Assembly: GCA_020725985.1 (NCBI GenBank)
Contig: DYTM01000052.1
Coordinates: 2,783-8,098 of the forward strand
Source: Methanomassiliicoccus sp.
GTDB lineage: Archaea; Thermoplasmatota; Thermoplasmata; Methanomassiliicoccales; JACIVX01
Direction of reading: 5' to 3'
Length of the DNA: 5,316 bases
In this document: piece after piece, positions 1-5,316 of the stretch
How positions within the stretch are numbered: position 1 is the first letter of the stretch
Layout of the letters: each line of letters begins with the position of its first letter
Program-made: the position numbers and the translations under genes
Notes under the pieces: generated by a model
What the model was told of the DNA's origin: nothing
Database searches by the model: none
What the model saw: the letters and a program-made list of their open reading frames with translations, nothing else

Positions 1-69
1 CATCGGACCCTCCGCCTCCCGATGCCTCACCATTCCGATACCGAGTCGGCGAGGAAGAAGAATCCATGA
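1..69 (+). CDS. Possible 3' end of an upstream gene (partial)
   Basis: The first reading frame is open from the left edge for 22 codons and ends in a TGA at 67-69. That stop overlaps the ATG of the next gene in an ATGA arrangement, a common form of translational coupling in archaeal operons. The peptide (ending ESARKKNP) is short and polar and matches nothing I recognise. The third frame, which is the frame of the JAMM gene, is also open to the edge, so this stretch could instead be leader DNA or an N-terminal extension of that gene. An upstream E1-like (ThiF/MoeB) or ubiquitin-like gene would make sense beside a JAMM protease, but nothing here shows one. Confidence 0.25.
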   Translation, partial: HRTLRLPMPHHSDTESARKKNP

Positions 70-464
70 TTCTGCGAATCAGATCCGAACAGCTGAGCGT
101 GCTTGCGGATGAAGCCAGGGCGCTGGCGACGGAGACATGCGGCATTCTGCTTGGGCGGTTCGGAGACGAGATCGCCATTGTGGGCGAGGCCGCCCCCGCC
201 AGGAACCGCGCGGCCTCCCACAGTGTGTTCGAGATCGATCCAGAAGATCTCCTGAGGGCGATCGAACGAGGCGAGAGCGAATCGAGGGAGCTGGTCGGCT
301 TCTATCATTCTCATCCTTTCTCCCTATTGCCATCTCCCGTCGACCAGGAACACATGGTGCTTTGGCCCCTGAAGATATGGCTGATCGTCTCCGCGACACA
401 CCTGATTCCCAGAGCCTACAGGGTCGTCTCAGGAGAGATCGAGGAGGTTGAGATACAAACCTAG
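66..464 (+). CDS. JAMM/Mov34 (M67 family) zinc metalloprotease, desampylase-like
   Basis: A 132-residue single-domain protein of the prokaryotic JAB/MPN fold. Known relatives are zinc isopeptidases that remove ubiquitin-like modifiers (archaeal desampylase HvJAMM1, AfJAMM) or process ThiS/MoaD-type sulfur carriers; it should act in the cytoplasm. Visible active-site parts are the catalytic Glu23 in ETCGILLG and the zinc motif H81-S-H83, followed by S90 and D93 in PSPVD. The usual spacing is HxH-x7-S-x2-D; here there are only six residues between H83 and S90. Downstream, LWPLKIWLIVS forms the expected hydrophobic strand. The ATG at 66 is preceded by GAGGA (51-55) about ten bases upstream and overlaps a TGA in another frame, so it may be the second gene of an operon. 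The same frame is open to the window edge, so an N-terminal extension is not excluded. The substrate is unknown. Confidence 0.85.
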   Translation: MILRIRSEQLSVLADEARALATETCGILLGRFGDEIAIVGEAAPARNRAASHSVFEIDPEDLLRAIERGESESRELVGFYHSHPFSLLPSPVDQEHMVLWPLKIWLIVSATHLIPRAYRVVSGEIEEVEIQT

Positions 465-492
465 AAAGGTCGGGAGAAGATGGAGGTTCTTC

Positions 493-1320
493 TCAGCGGC
501 CGGGTCGCACGTCCGTCTTCATCCCCCGGAGCATCGAGGCCAGCGAGGGCCTCTGCCGGTTCACGAACTCGCCGATGGTGATCTGGCCCCGTATGTTCAG
601 GTCAACAGGATCCATCTCCCAGAGCTGGGACTTCTCCTTCCTGACCGACTTGATCTTCAGCCATTCGTACATCTGCCGGGGATCAGCCATCTTGTTCCGT
701 CTGCCGAAACCGGTGGGGCAGGGGGACGCGATCTCGACGAAGGAGAAGCCGTCCTTCATGAGCCCCCTTTTCATCGAGCCGATGAGCTCCTTCACGTTCC
801 TGACGGTCCATCGTGCGACGTAGTTCGCGCCGGCCGTCACGGCAAGCTCGGCGAGGTCGAACGGGTACTCCATGTTGCCGTATGGGGTGGTGGTGCTGTA
901 GGCCTTGTGTGGGGTCGTGGTCGAAGCCTGTCCGCCGGTCATCCCGTAGATGTTGTTGTTGATGCAGAACACCGTCATGTCGGCGTTCCTCCGGCTCGCG
1001 TGGATGAAGTGGTTCCCGCCAATCGCTCCGAGATCGCCGTCCCCCGTGAATACGATGACCTTCAAGTCCGGTCTCGAGAGGTTGATCCCCGTCGCGACCG
1101 CCAGGGCCCGACCGTGCGTGGTGTGGATCGAGTCGGCCCGGATGTAGCCAGGGATCCTCGAACTGCATCCCACTCCCGAGACGAACACCACCCTGTCCTG
1201 ATCCAGCTCGAGTTCCGAGAACGCCCGATAGAAGCAGTTCATCACGGTGCCTATGCCGCACCCCGGGCAGAAGATGGTGGGCCATCTGTCCTTCCTGTAG
1301 AGATCGAAGAAGTCCTCCAT
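493..1320 (-). CDS. korB: 2-oxoacid:ferredoxin oxidoreductase beta subunit (2-oxoglutarate type, KorB)
   Basis: A 275-residue thiamine-diphosphate-binding subunit of the cytoplasmic enzyme that interconverts 2-oxoglutarate plus CoA and succinyl-CoA plus CO2, with ferredoxin as electron carrier. The ThDP/Mg site is visible as GDGD (93-96) followed by NNNIYGMTGGQ (121-131). The four cysteines that hold the proximal [4Fe-4S] cluster in this family are present: C18 and C21 in CPGCG, C52 in GVGC and C201 in SPCPTG. TTPYGN followed by EYPFDLAELA is typical of KorB. The frame is open 18 codons further upstream, but the ATG at 1320 follows GGAGGGGTGAG, an excellent ribosome site inside the last codons of korA, and lies one base after the korA stop. 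It is the last gene of korD-korA-korB; no gamma subunit follows. 2-oxoisovalerate specificity cannot be wholly excluded. Confidence 0.95.
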   Translation of the reverse strand: MEDFFDLYRKDRWPTIFCPGCGIGTVMNCFYRAFSELELDQDRVVFVSGVGCSSRIPGYIRADSIHTTHGRALAVATGINLSRPDLKVIVFTGDGDLGAIGGNHFIHASRRNADMTVFCINNNIYGMTGGQASTTTPHKAYSTTTPYGNMEYPFDLAELAVTAGANYVARWTVRNVKELIGSMKRGLMKDGFSFVEIASPCPTGFGRRNKMADPRQMYEWLKIKSVRKEKSQLWEMDPVDLNIRGQITIGEFVNRQRPSLASMLRGMKTDVRPGR

Positions 1321-1321
1321 C

Positions 1322-2434
1322 TCACCCCTCCCTGAGAAATCGAGCGATCTCCCTCGGGGAATGAACCTGCCCACCCACCTTCGACATGAGCCTTATCCTC
1401 TCGCACCCCTCTGAGCAGGCGATTCTCTCGATCTCCCTGAATATCTGGCCCATGTTCATCTCCAGGACCACAATCTCCTTCGCCTGCCTTGCCGCCTCCC
1501 TTATCTGCCTTTCGGGAATGGGCCAGACGGTCTTCAGCTGAAGAAGGCCGACCGAGGGGTTGCTTCTGATCACCTCTCGCGCCGGAAGGACCGGAGAACC
1601 ATAGGTGATGATGCACCTATCCGTTCCACCGTTGAGGTACTCGGTGAGGCAGATGTCGTCCCGGTGGCTGAGTATCTTCTCGCTCAGGCGCCTCACGAGC
1701 TCCTCATGGACGTCAGGCTCGGTCCTGGGATAGCCTGCGATGTCATGCGATATCCCGGTCACGTGGACCCTGAACCCTCTTCCGAAGACGGGAAACCTGG
1801 GGACGAGGGAGTCGTCATAGGCGAAGCCGTCATGCCACACCCTGTCGGTTCTCGTCTTTCGATCGACCACGCGGACGTCCTTCGGCACCTTGAACTTCCC
1901 CCTCATGTGCCCCACGTCCGCATCCGAGAGGACCAGTGCTGGAACTCTGTAGGTCTCGGAGAGGTTGAAGGCCGTTATGGTCAGGTCGAACATGTCCTGA
2001 ACGGTCGCCGGGGCGAGGGCGATGACCTCGTAATCGCCGTGTGAGCCAAACTTCGCCTGCATCATGTCTCCCTGCGATGGGAGGGTAGGGAGGCCCGTAG
2101 AGGGTCCTCCTCTCATCACGTCGACTATGACCAGCGGGGTCTCGGTCATCGCCGCGTATCCGATGCTTTCCTGCATCAGGCTGAACCCGGGTCCCGAGGT
2201 GGCGGACATCGCCTTCGTCCCTGTCCAAGAGGCCCCTATGACGGCCGAAATCGACGCGATCTCGTCCTCCATCTGAATGAAGACGCCCCCCTCCTCTGGC
2301 AGCCTGACCGCCAGCCCCTCGGCAATCTCGGTCGAAGGGGTGATAGGATACCCGGCAAAGAACCTCAGCCCCGCGGCGATGCCGCCCTCCACGCAGGCTT
2401 CGTTGCCCTGCATGAAGTAGGGCCCCTCGGGCAA
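1322..2434 (-). CDS. korA: 2-oxoacid:ferredoxin oxidoreductase alpha subunit (2-oxoglutarate type, KorA)
   Basis: A 370-residue alpha subunit carrying the ThDP pyrimidine-binding domain and domain II of the oxidoreductase. Family hallmarks in order: MQGNEA (8-13), FFAGYPITPSTEIAE (25-39), QMEDEIAS (54-61) and ATSGPGFSLMQE (78-89), then a domain-II part with ITYGS, LLQLKTVWPIPE and LEMNMGQ. It pairs with KorB to form the active site and is too short to contain a fused gamma domain. I chose the TTG at 2434, which follows GAGG with seven bases of spacing and gives the few residues that homologues usually carry before MQGNEA. The ATG at 2413 (363 residues, behind GAGGGG) is the main alternative; a TTG at 2440 overlapping the korD stop is a third. 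The open frame extends much further upstream but there only shadows korD. The gene ends one base before korB. Confidence 0.93.
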   Translation of the reverse strand: MPEGPYFMQGNEACVEGGIAAGLRFFAGYPITPSTEIAEGLAVRLPEEGGVFIQMEDEIASISAVIGASWTGTKAMSATSGPGFSLMQESIGYAAMTETPLVIVDVMRGGPSTGLPTLPSQGDMMQAKFGSHGDYEVIALAPATVQDMFDLTITAFNLSETYRVPALVLSDADVGHMRGKFKVPKDVRVVDRKTRTDRVWHDGFAYDDSLVPRFPVFGRGFRVHVTGISHDIAGYPRTEPDVHEELVRRLSEKILSHRDDICLTEYLNGGTDRCIITYGSPVLPAREVIRSNPSVGLLQLKTVWPIPERQIREAARQAKEIVVLEMNMGQIFREIERIACSEGCERIRLMSKVGGQVHSPREIARFLREG

Positions 2435-2436
2435 CC

Positions 2437-2688
2437 TCAAACCTCGGCTCCCCCCTTCGACTCGTCCCACTCCATGGCATGGTCCGGGCAGGTGAGGACG
2501 CACATCTCGCAGACCGCCTTCTTCTTGTCCTTCCTCTTCCAGTTGGCGCATTTCTCTGGAGAAGCGACAAGGGGAGGAACGTAGCCCTTCTCGGTCAGCT
2601 CCGAGCCTTCCTTCAAGATCCCTCGGGGACAAACCAAAACGCAGAGACCGCAGCCCTTGCAATACTCCGGGTTCACTCGGACTTGCAT
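2437..2688 (-). CDS. korD: Ferredoxin-like delta subunit of 2-oxoacid oxidoreductase (KorD), with inserted loop
   Basis: An 83-residue protein with two cysteine clusters, expected to carry electrons from the KorAB active site to soluble ferredoxin. The first motif is canonical: C10, C13, C16 and C20 followed by Pro (CKGCGLCVLVCP). The second has C60, C63 and C67 followed by Pro (CEMCVLTCP), but its remaining cysteine is C47, 13 residues before C60 rather than three. The intervening loop (NWKRKDKKK and flanks) is strongly basic. The middle segment EKGYVPPLV is typical of KorD. It is the first gene of the operon. The ATG at 2688 has no good Shine-Dalgarno site, consistent with a short leader from the TATA box at 2723-2730. 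Its stop is at most a few bases from the korA start. Position and sequence both support KorD; VorD or PorD is the alternative. Confidence 0.92.
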   Translation of the reverse strand: MQVRVNPEYCKGCGLCVLVCPRGILKEGSELTEKGYVPPLVASPEKCANWKRKDKKKAVCEMCVLTCPDHAMEWDESKGGAEV

Positions 2689-2722
2689 GGTTTCAGCTCT
2701 GCGACGCCAATCTGTGTTTCAT

Positions 2723-2730
2723 GATTTATA
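2723..2730 (-). promoter_or_regulatory. TATA box of the korDAB operon
   Basis: On the minus strand this reads TATAAATC and is preceded by GTAAACC, which resembles the archaeal BRE (purine-N-W-A-A-W) in five of six positions. Placing the start about 26 bp downstream puts transcription near 2700, only about 12 bases before the korD ATG. That fits the lack of a Shine-Dalgarno site there. On the plus strand the same bases read TTTATAGG and could weakly serve the divergent reductase gene, but no BRE-like sequence lies on that side. Confidence 0.55.
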
Positions 2731-2812
2731 GGTTTACGACCAACACGCAGGAACCGAGACTGTTTCCTCGGGACTGACAGTATGGCTCCAAGCAAGGCAA
2801 AGAAGTAGTAGT

Positions 2813-2820
2813 AGGAGGGG
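2813..2820 (+). promoter_or_regulatory. Strong ribosome binding site for the aldo/keto reductase
   Basis: AGGAGGGG is a near-perfect match to the archaeal anti-Shine-Dalgarno. It sits 12 bases before the GTG at 2833, longer than usual, and only one base before an out-of-frame ATG at 2822. The spacer holds a perfect 10-bp palindrome, TGAATATTCA (2823-2832). A stop codon in the reductase frame (TAG at 2812-2814) limits that gene to the GTG, so this site decides the start. Confidence 0.6.
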
Positions 2821-2832
2821 AATGAATATTCA

Positions 2833-3765
2833 GTGGAGTACAGACAGCTCGGAAAGAGCGATCTCAGAGTCTCTGCTGTGAGTCTCGGGGCCTGGCAGTG
2901 GGGGATGGGCCGATACTGGGGATACGGCAAGGAGCTCTCCAGGGATGATATCATCAGGATGAGAGACAAGGCTCTCGAGCTCGGAGTGAACTTCATCGAC
3001 ACAGCGGAGGTCTACGGCTGGGGCGCCTCCGAGAGCGTCATCGGAGAGATACTTTCTGGAAACCGCAGCGTTCTCGTCGCCTCCAAGTACAATCCCTTTC
3101 GCCTTGGTACGGGCGCCGTTTTCAGGGCCGCCGACAAGAGTCTCAGGCGATTGAAGAGGGACGCGATCGACCTCTATCAGATCCATTTCCAGAATCCGAC
3201 GATCTCCCTGACGAAGCTCATGAGGAACATGGAGCGCCTTGTCAAGCAGGGCAAGATTCGGTACATAGGGGTGAGCAACTTCGGGGTGAAAGCCCTGCGA
3301 ACGGCCCAGGAGGCATTGTCCCGCCACGACGTTGTCTCGAACCAAGTCCAGTACAGCGTCAGGTCCAGGAAGCCGGAGACGACCGGACTAGCCGACTACT
3401 GCAGGGAAAACAAGATCGCAATCATCTCCTTCAGCCCACTGGAACAAGGAGTCCTCACTGGGAAGTACACGAAAGGTGTCAAGGCGACTGGAATGAGGCG
3501 ATTCAGTCCCGCGTTCCGTACACGCAACTTGAAGAAGATCCAGCCTCTTCTCGACGCGCTCCAACGGGTTTCCGCCGCGCACGGCAAATCCATGTCTCAA
3601 GGAGCGATTAACTGGGTAATCCGGGATGAGAATGTGGTGACAATTCCGGGGGCGCGGAGTGCCGCGCAGGTGGAGAGCAATTGCGGTGCGGCCGGGTGGA
3701 GACTCACCGAGGACGAGTTGCAGGCAATCGAAAGAGTCTATTTGAAGTATACCGGAAGGAACTGA
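2833..3765 (+). CDS. Aldo/keto reductase family oxidoreductase
   Basis: A 310-residue NAD(P)H-dependent carbonyl reductase with the (beta/alpha)8 barrel fold, cytoplasmic, of normal length for the family. The catalytic tetrad is complete: D56 and Y61 in FIDTAEVYG, K85 in VASKYN, and H118 in DLYQIHFQNP. Other hallmarks are the N-terminal MEYRQLGKSDLRVSAVSLG, the active-site strand YIGVSNF, NQVQYSV, and the C-terminal cofactor-binding IPGARSAAQVESN. The start is a GTG, the only start codon after an in-frame TAG at 2812-2814, and it gives exactly the N terminus seen in relatives. It is transcribed away from the kor operon and is followed after 107 bp by nadA, which has its own promoter, so it is probably a single-gene unit. 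The substrate cannot be deduced; enzymes of this type act on sugars, aldehydes or ketones. Confidence 0.93.
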   Translation: MEYRQLGKSDLRVSAVSLGAWQWGMGRYWGYGKELSRDDIIRMRDKALELGVNFIDTAEVYGWGASESVIGEILSGNRSVLVASKYNPFRLGTGAVFRAADKSLRRLKRDAIDLYQIHFQNPTISLTKLMRNMERLVKQGKIRYIGVSNFGVKALRTAQEALSRHDVVSNQVQYSVRSRKPETTGLADYCRENKIAIISFSPLEQGVLTGKYTKGVKATGMRRFSPAFRTRNLKKIQPLLDALQRVSAAHGKSMSQGAINWVIRDENVVTIPGARSAAQVESNCGAAGWRLTEDELQAIERVYLKYTGRN

Positions 3766-3841
3766 TTCGAAAACGGCAAGAGTCCGCCCAAGCAGTCTTC
3801 CTAGTGAGGCGGGCAGATAGCTCTGGGGACATCTCACCAAC

Positions 3842-3850
3842 TTTTTATAC
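3842..3850 (+). promoter_or_regulatory. TATA box of nadA, predicted leaderless transcript
   Basis: The T/A-only run TTTTTATA in otherwise G+C-rich DNA contains TTTATA at 3844-3849, whose centre lies about 26-27 bp before the A of the nadA ATG (3873). In archaea that is the normal distance from TATA box to transcription start, so the transcript should begin at or within a few bases of the start codon. The GAGGG at 3864-3868 would then lie upstream of the RNA and not act as a ribosome site. Confidence 0.55.
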
Positions 3851-3872
3851 GCCGCCCGATATCGAGGGTAGG

Positions 3873-4781
3873 ATGTCCGAGCGGGAAAGGGTGATGAAGC
3901 TCAGGGAAGAGAAGGATGCGGTCATACTCGCCCACAACTATCAACGTCCCGAGATACAGGATCTTGCGGATTTCGTCGGGGACTCGCTCGGTCTGTCTAT
4001 ACAAGCGTCCAAGGTCAAAGCGCGCGTGATCGTCTTCTGCGGCGTCGACTTCATGGCCGAAAGCGCGAAGATACTCAATCCAGACAGGATCGTCGTCCAT
4101 CCCGAGCCGAAGGCCAAGTGCCCTATGGCCGCCATGTGCGACGTCGAAGGGCTATTGGATCTGAGGGCAAAACATCCAGACGCAAGAGTCGTCGGGTACG
4201 TGAACACCACGGCCGCATGCAAGGCGGAGATGGACGTCTGCTGCACCTCCTCCAACGCCGTCAAGGTGGTTCAGTCTCTCGATACAAAGAAGGTCATATT
4301 CGTGCCGGACGAGAACCTCGGCATGTACGTGCAGAGGTTCGTCAAGGACAAGGAGATGATCCTCTGGCCCGGATTCTGCCCGACTCATGACGCGATCGGT
4401 CCGGAGAGGATACTCAAGGCCAAGGGGGAGCATCCCGAGGCGCTCGTCGTCGTGCACCCGGAGTGCAGGCCCGAGGTTATCGATATCGCCGACGCCGTCA
4501 AGTCCACCGAGGGAATGGTGAGGTTCATCCGATCGTCCGAAAGAAGGGAATTCATCATTGGAACAGAGCGGGAGCTCATCCATCGCCTGAAGAAGGAGAA
4601 TCCCGACAAGGTCTTTTACAGCATACCCGGGGCTGTGTGTCCGACGATGAAGATGATCACCTTATCCTCGGTCACAAAGGCGCTGGAGAGCCTCTCCCCG
4701 ACGGTCGAAATCGACGAAAGGACAATGGCGAGAGCGAGGGCCCCCCTGGAGAGGATGATGGAGATCGGGAGAGGGGACTGA
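3873..4781 (+). CDS. nadA: Quinolinate synthase NadA
   Basis: A 302-residue cytoplasmic [4Fe-4S] enzyme that condenses iminoaspartate with dihydroxyacetone phosphate to give quinolinate, the precursor of the NAD pyridine ring. It shows the three cluster cysteines C83 (AKCPMAAMC), C169 (WPGFCPTH) and C256 (PGAVCPTMK), at almost the same positions as in the archaeal enzyme from Pyrococcus. Other hallmarks are AHNYQRPEIQD (20-30), DFVGDSLGLS, CGVDFMAESAKILNP, VGYVNTTAACKAE, CTSSNA, VPDENLG, and VVHPECRPEV in the third repeat. The three pseudo-symmetric domains are all complete. The ATG at 3873 gives the usual short helix before the first motif; the frame is open further upstream but without family similarity. 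No nadB, aspartate dehydrogenase or nadC lies beside it, so the iminoaspartate source and the next enzyme must be encoded elsewhere. Confidence 0.97.
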   Translation: MSERERVMKLREEKDAVILAHNYQRPEIQDLADFVGDSLGLSIQASKVKARVIVFCGVDFMAESAKILNPDRIVVHPEPKAKCPMAAMCDVEGLLDLRAKHPDARVVGYVNTTAACKAEMDVCCTSSNAVKVVQSLDTKKVIFVPDENLGMYVQRFVKDKEMILWPGFCPTHDAIGPERILKAKGEHPEALVVVHPECRPEVIDIADAVKSTEGMVRFIRSSERREFIIGTERELIHRLKKENPDKVFYSIPGAVCPTMKMITLSSVTKALESLSPTVEIDERTMARARAPLERMMEIGRGD

Positions 4782-4802
4782 TCTCCTTCGCGCGTGTTTC
4801 CG

Positions 4803-4833
4803 CTATCCTTCCATATTGAGAATGGATGGAAAG
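4803..4833. terminator. Imperfect inverted repeat between convergent genes, possible terminator
   Basis: The arms at 4803-4814 and 4822-4833 pair at 10 of 12 positions around a seven-base loop. The repeat lies in the 71-bp gap between the stops of nadA and the convergent surface-protein gene, where a bidirectional terminator would be expected. No T-rich tract follows on either strand, so this is only a weak candidate. Confidence 0.25.
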
Positions 4834-4852
4834 GGAAAATGGGGAAGAGGTT

Positions 4853-5316
4853 TCACCGCCCCCTGTAGGCCGGTGGGACCTGGTACTGCGCTTCATCTTT
4901 CTTCTTCCTTCTGCTCGCGGCCGCAACGGTGATGATCGTACCGACTGAAGAGACCGTCCCGGCGAGAAGGGCGAGAACGAAGAAGTTGTCGAGATTGGGG
5001 GCAATCGACAGCATCACACTGGACGCCTCGAAGGTCGGGTCGTGGTAGATGTCCGAGCCCGCAGGGTAGATGTATCCACCGAGGATGACGATACTCTTCA
5101 CATCCCCGTCGTCATTCTCCCCCCTGAAATCGCTCCGGGAGCCTGCGTGGATCTGGTAATACATCTCCTCCTCCTCACCGTCCACCGTCACGTTGCTCAC
5201 CCAGGTCAGGAGGCCGCACCGCTCCCAGTTGTCCCGGAAGGTGATCGAGTTCTTCTGGATCCGTGTCGACTCCATCGGGACCTCCTCGGTCGAGCCAGCT
5301 TCCTGGACTCCCTCCG
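4853..5316 (-). CDS. C-terminally membrane-anchored surface protein of unknown function (partial, 5' end outside window)
   Basis: The C-terminal 153 residues of a protein whose frame stays open to the right edge. Numbering from an internal ATG at 5275, a beta-rich, acidic soluble part (residues 1-95, with WERCGLLTWVSN, YYQIHAG, ILGGYIYPAG and IYHDPTFEA) leads into one hydrophobic helix at about 98-120, then RRKKK and a short tail ending PPAYRGR. By the positive-inside rule the tail is cytoplasmic and the soluble part lies outside, which calls for a signal peptide that must be encoded beyond the edge. The ATG at 5275 does follow AGGAGGT with four bases of spacing, but a protein starting there would have no export signal, so I read it as internal. 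I do not recognise a named domain. The overall design resembles surface or secreted proteins of Thermoplasmata-type archaea. The gene converges on nadA. Confidence 0.75.
   Translation of the reverse strand, partial: EGVQEAGSTEEVPMESTRIQKNSITFRDNWERCGLLTWVSNVTVDGEEEEMYYQIHAGSRSDFRGENDDGDVKSIVILGGYIYPAGSDIYHDPTFEASSVMLSIAPNLDNFFVLALLAGTVSSVGTIITVAAASRRKKKDEAQYQVPPAYRGR

Noticed and set aside
476..492. Small hairpin (GAAGA / TCTTC) beside the korB stop as a terminator
   Set aside because: The stem is only five base pairs and there is no T-rich run on either strand; it could easily occur by chance.
448..1335. A 295-codon open frame on the plus strand opposite korB
   Set aside because: It mirrors korB exactly, has a low-complexity Arg/Pro/Val/His composition and no recognisable motif; it is a by-product of high-G+C coding sequence.
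1830..2570. A long minus-strand frame overlapping korA and korD
   Set aside because: It runs out of frame through two clearly conserved genes and its translation is Arg/Gly-rich nonsense.
2822..2881. A 19-codon frame as a real small gene
   Set aside because: The ribosome site is too close to its ATG, the peptide is unrecognisable, and it overlaps the conserved start of the reductase. It is kept only as a possible translation modulator.
3781..3825. Short G+C inverted repeat between the reductase gene and nadA as a terminator or riboswitch
   Set aside because: Only about five bases pair around a long loop, and no conserved riboswitch pattern is visible.
3681..3872. N-terminal extension of NadA into the end of the reductase gene
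   Set aside because: The extension overlaps a conserved reductase C terminus, crosses the nadA promoter and shows no family similarity; the ATG at 3873 gives the normal NadA length.

Overview
The window looks like chromosomal DNA from a fairly G+C-rich archaeon, most likely a euryarchaeote of the Thermoplasmata/Methanomassiliicoccales kind. The taxon is an inference from gene content. The evidence is separate KorA, KorB and KorD subunits of a ferredoxin-dependent 2-oxoacid oxidoreductase, TATA boxes about 26 bp from the predicted transcription starts, strong Shine-Dalgarno sites inside operons, a short archaeal-type NadA, and a C-terminally membrane-anchored surface protein. No RNA gene, insertion sequence, CRISPR array or long repeat is visible.

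Layout: (1) 1-69 may hold the last codons of an upstream gene, touching (2) a small JAMM/Mov34-type metalloprotease gene at 66-464 (+). (3) A tight convergent junction of 28 bp leads into the three-gene operon korD-korA-korB, read on the minus strand from about 2688 down to 493. Its genes nearly abut or overlap, and a TATA-like promoter lies at 2723-2730. (4) Divergently, an aldo/keto reductase gene (2833-3765, +) starts with GTG behind a strong but distant ribosome binding site. (5) nadA for quinolinate synthase (3873-4781, +) has its own TATA box, placed so that its transcript should be leaderless or nearly so. (6) Convergent with nadA, the 3' part of a gene for a surface protein with a C-terminal membrane anchor runs off the right edge (4853-5316, -).

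Functionally this is mostly core metabolism. KorDAB would couple 2-oxoglutarate and succinyl-CoA to reduced ferredoxin. NadA makes the quinolinate ring for NAD and is itself an oxygen-sensitive [4Fe-4S] enzyme, so both fit an anaerobic or low-oxygen lifestyle. The JAMM protein probably cleaves ubiquitin-like (SAMP/ThiS/MoaD-type) conjugates. The aldo/keto reductase is a generic NAD(P)H-dependent carbonyl reductase of unknown substrate.

I see no convincing new multi-gene system. The points most worth checking are the missing gamma (KorC) gene, a lysine-rich insertion within the second cluster motif of KorD, a one-residue shortening of the JAMM zinc motif, and the predicted leaderless nadA promoter.
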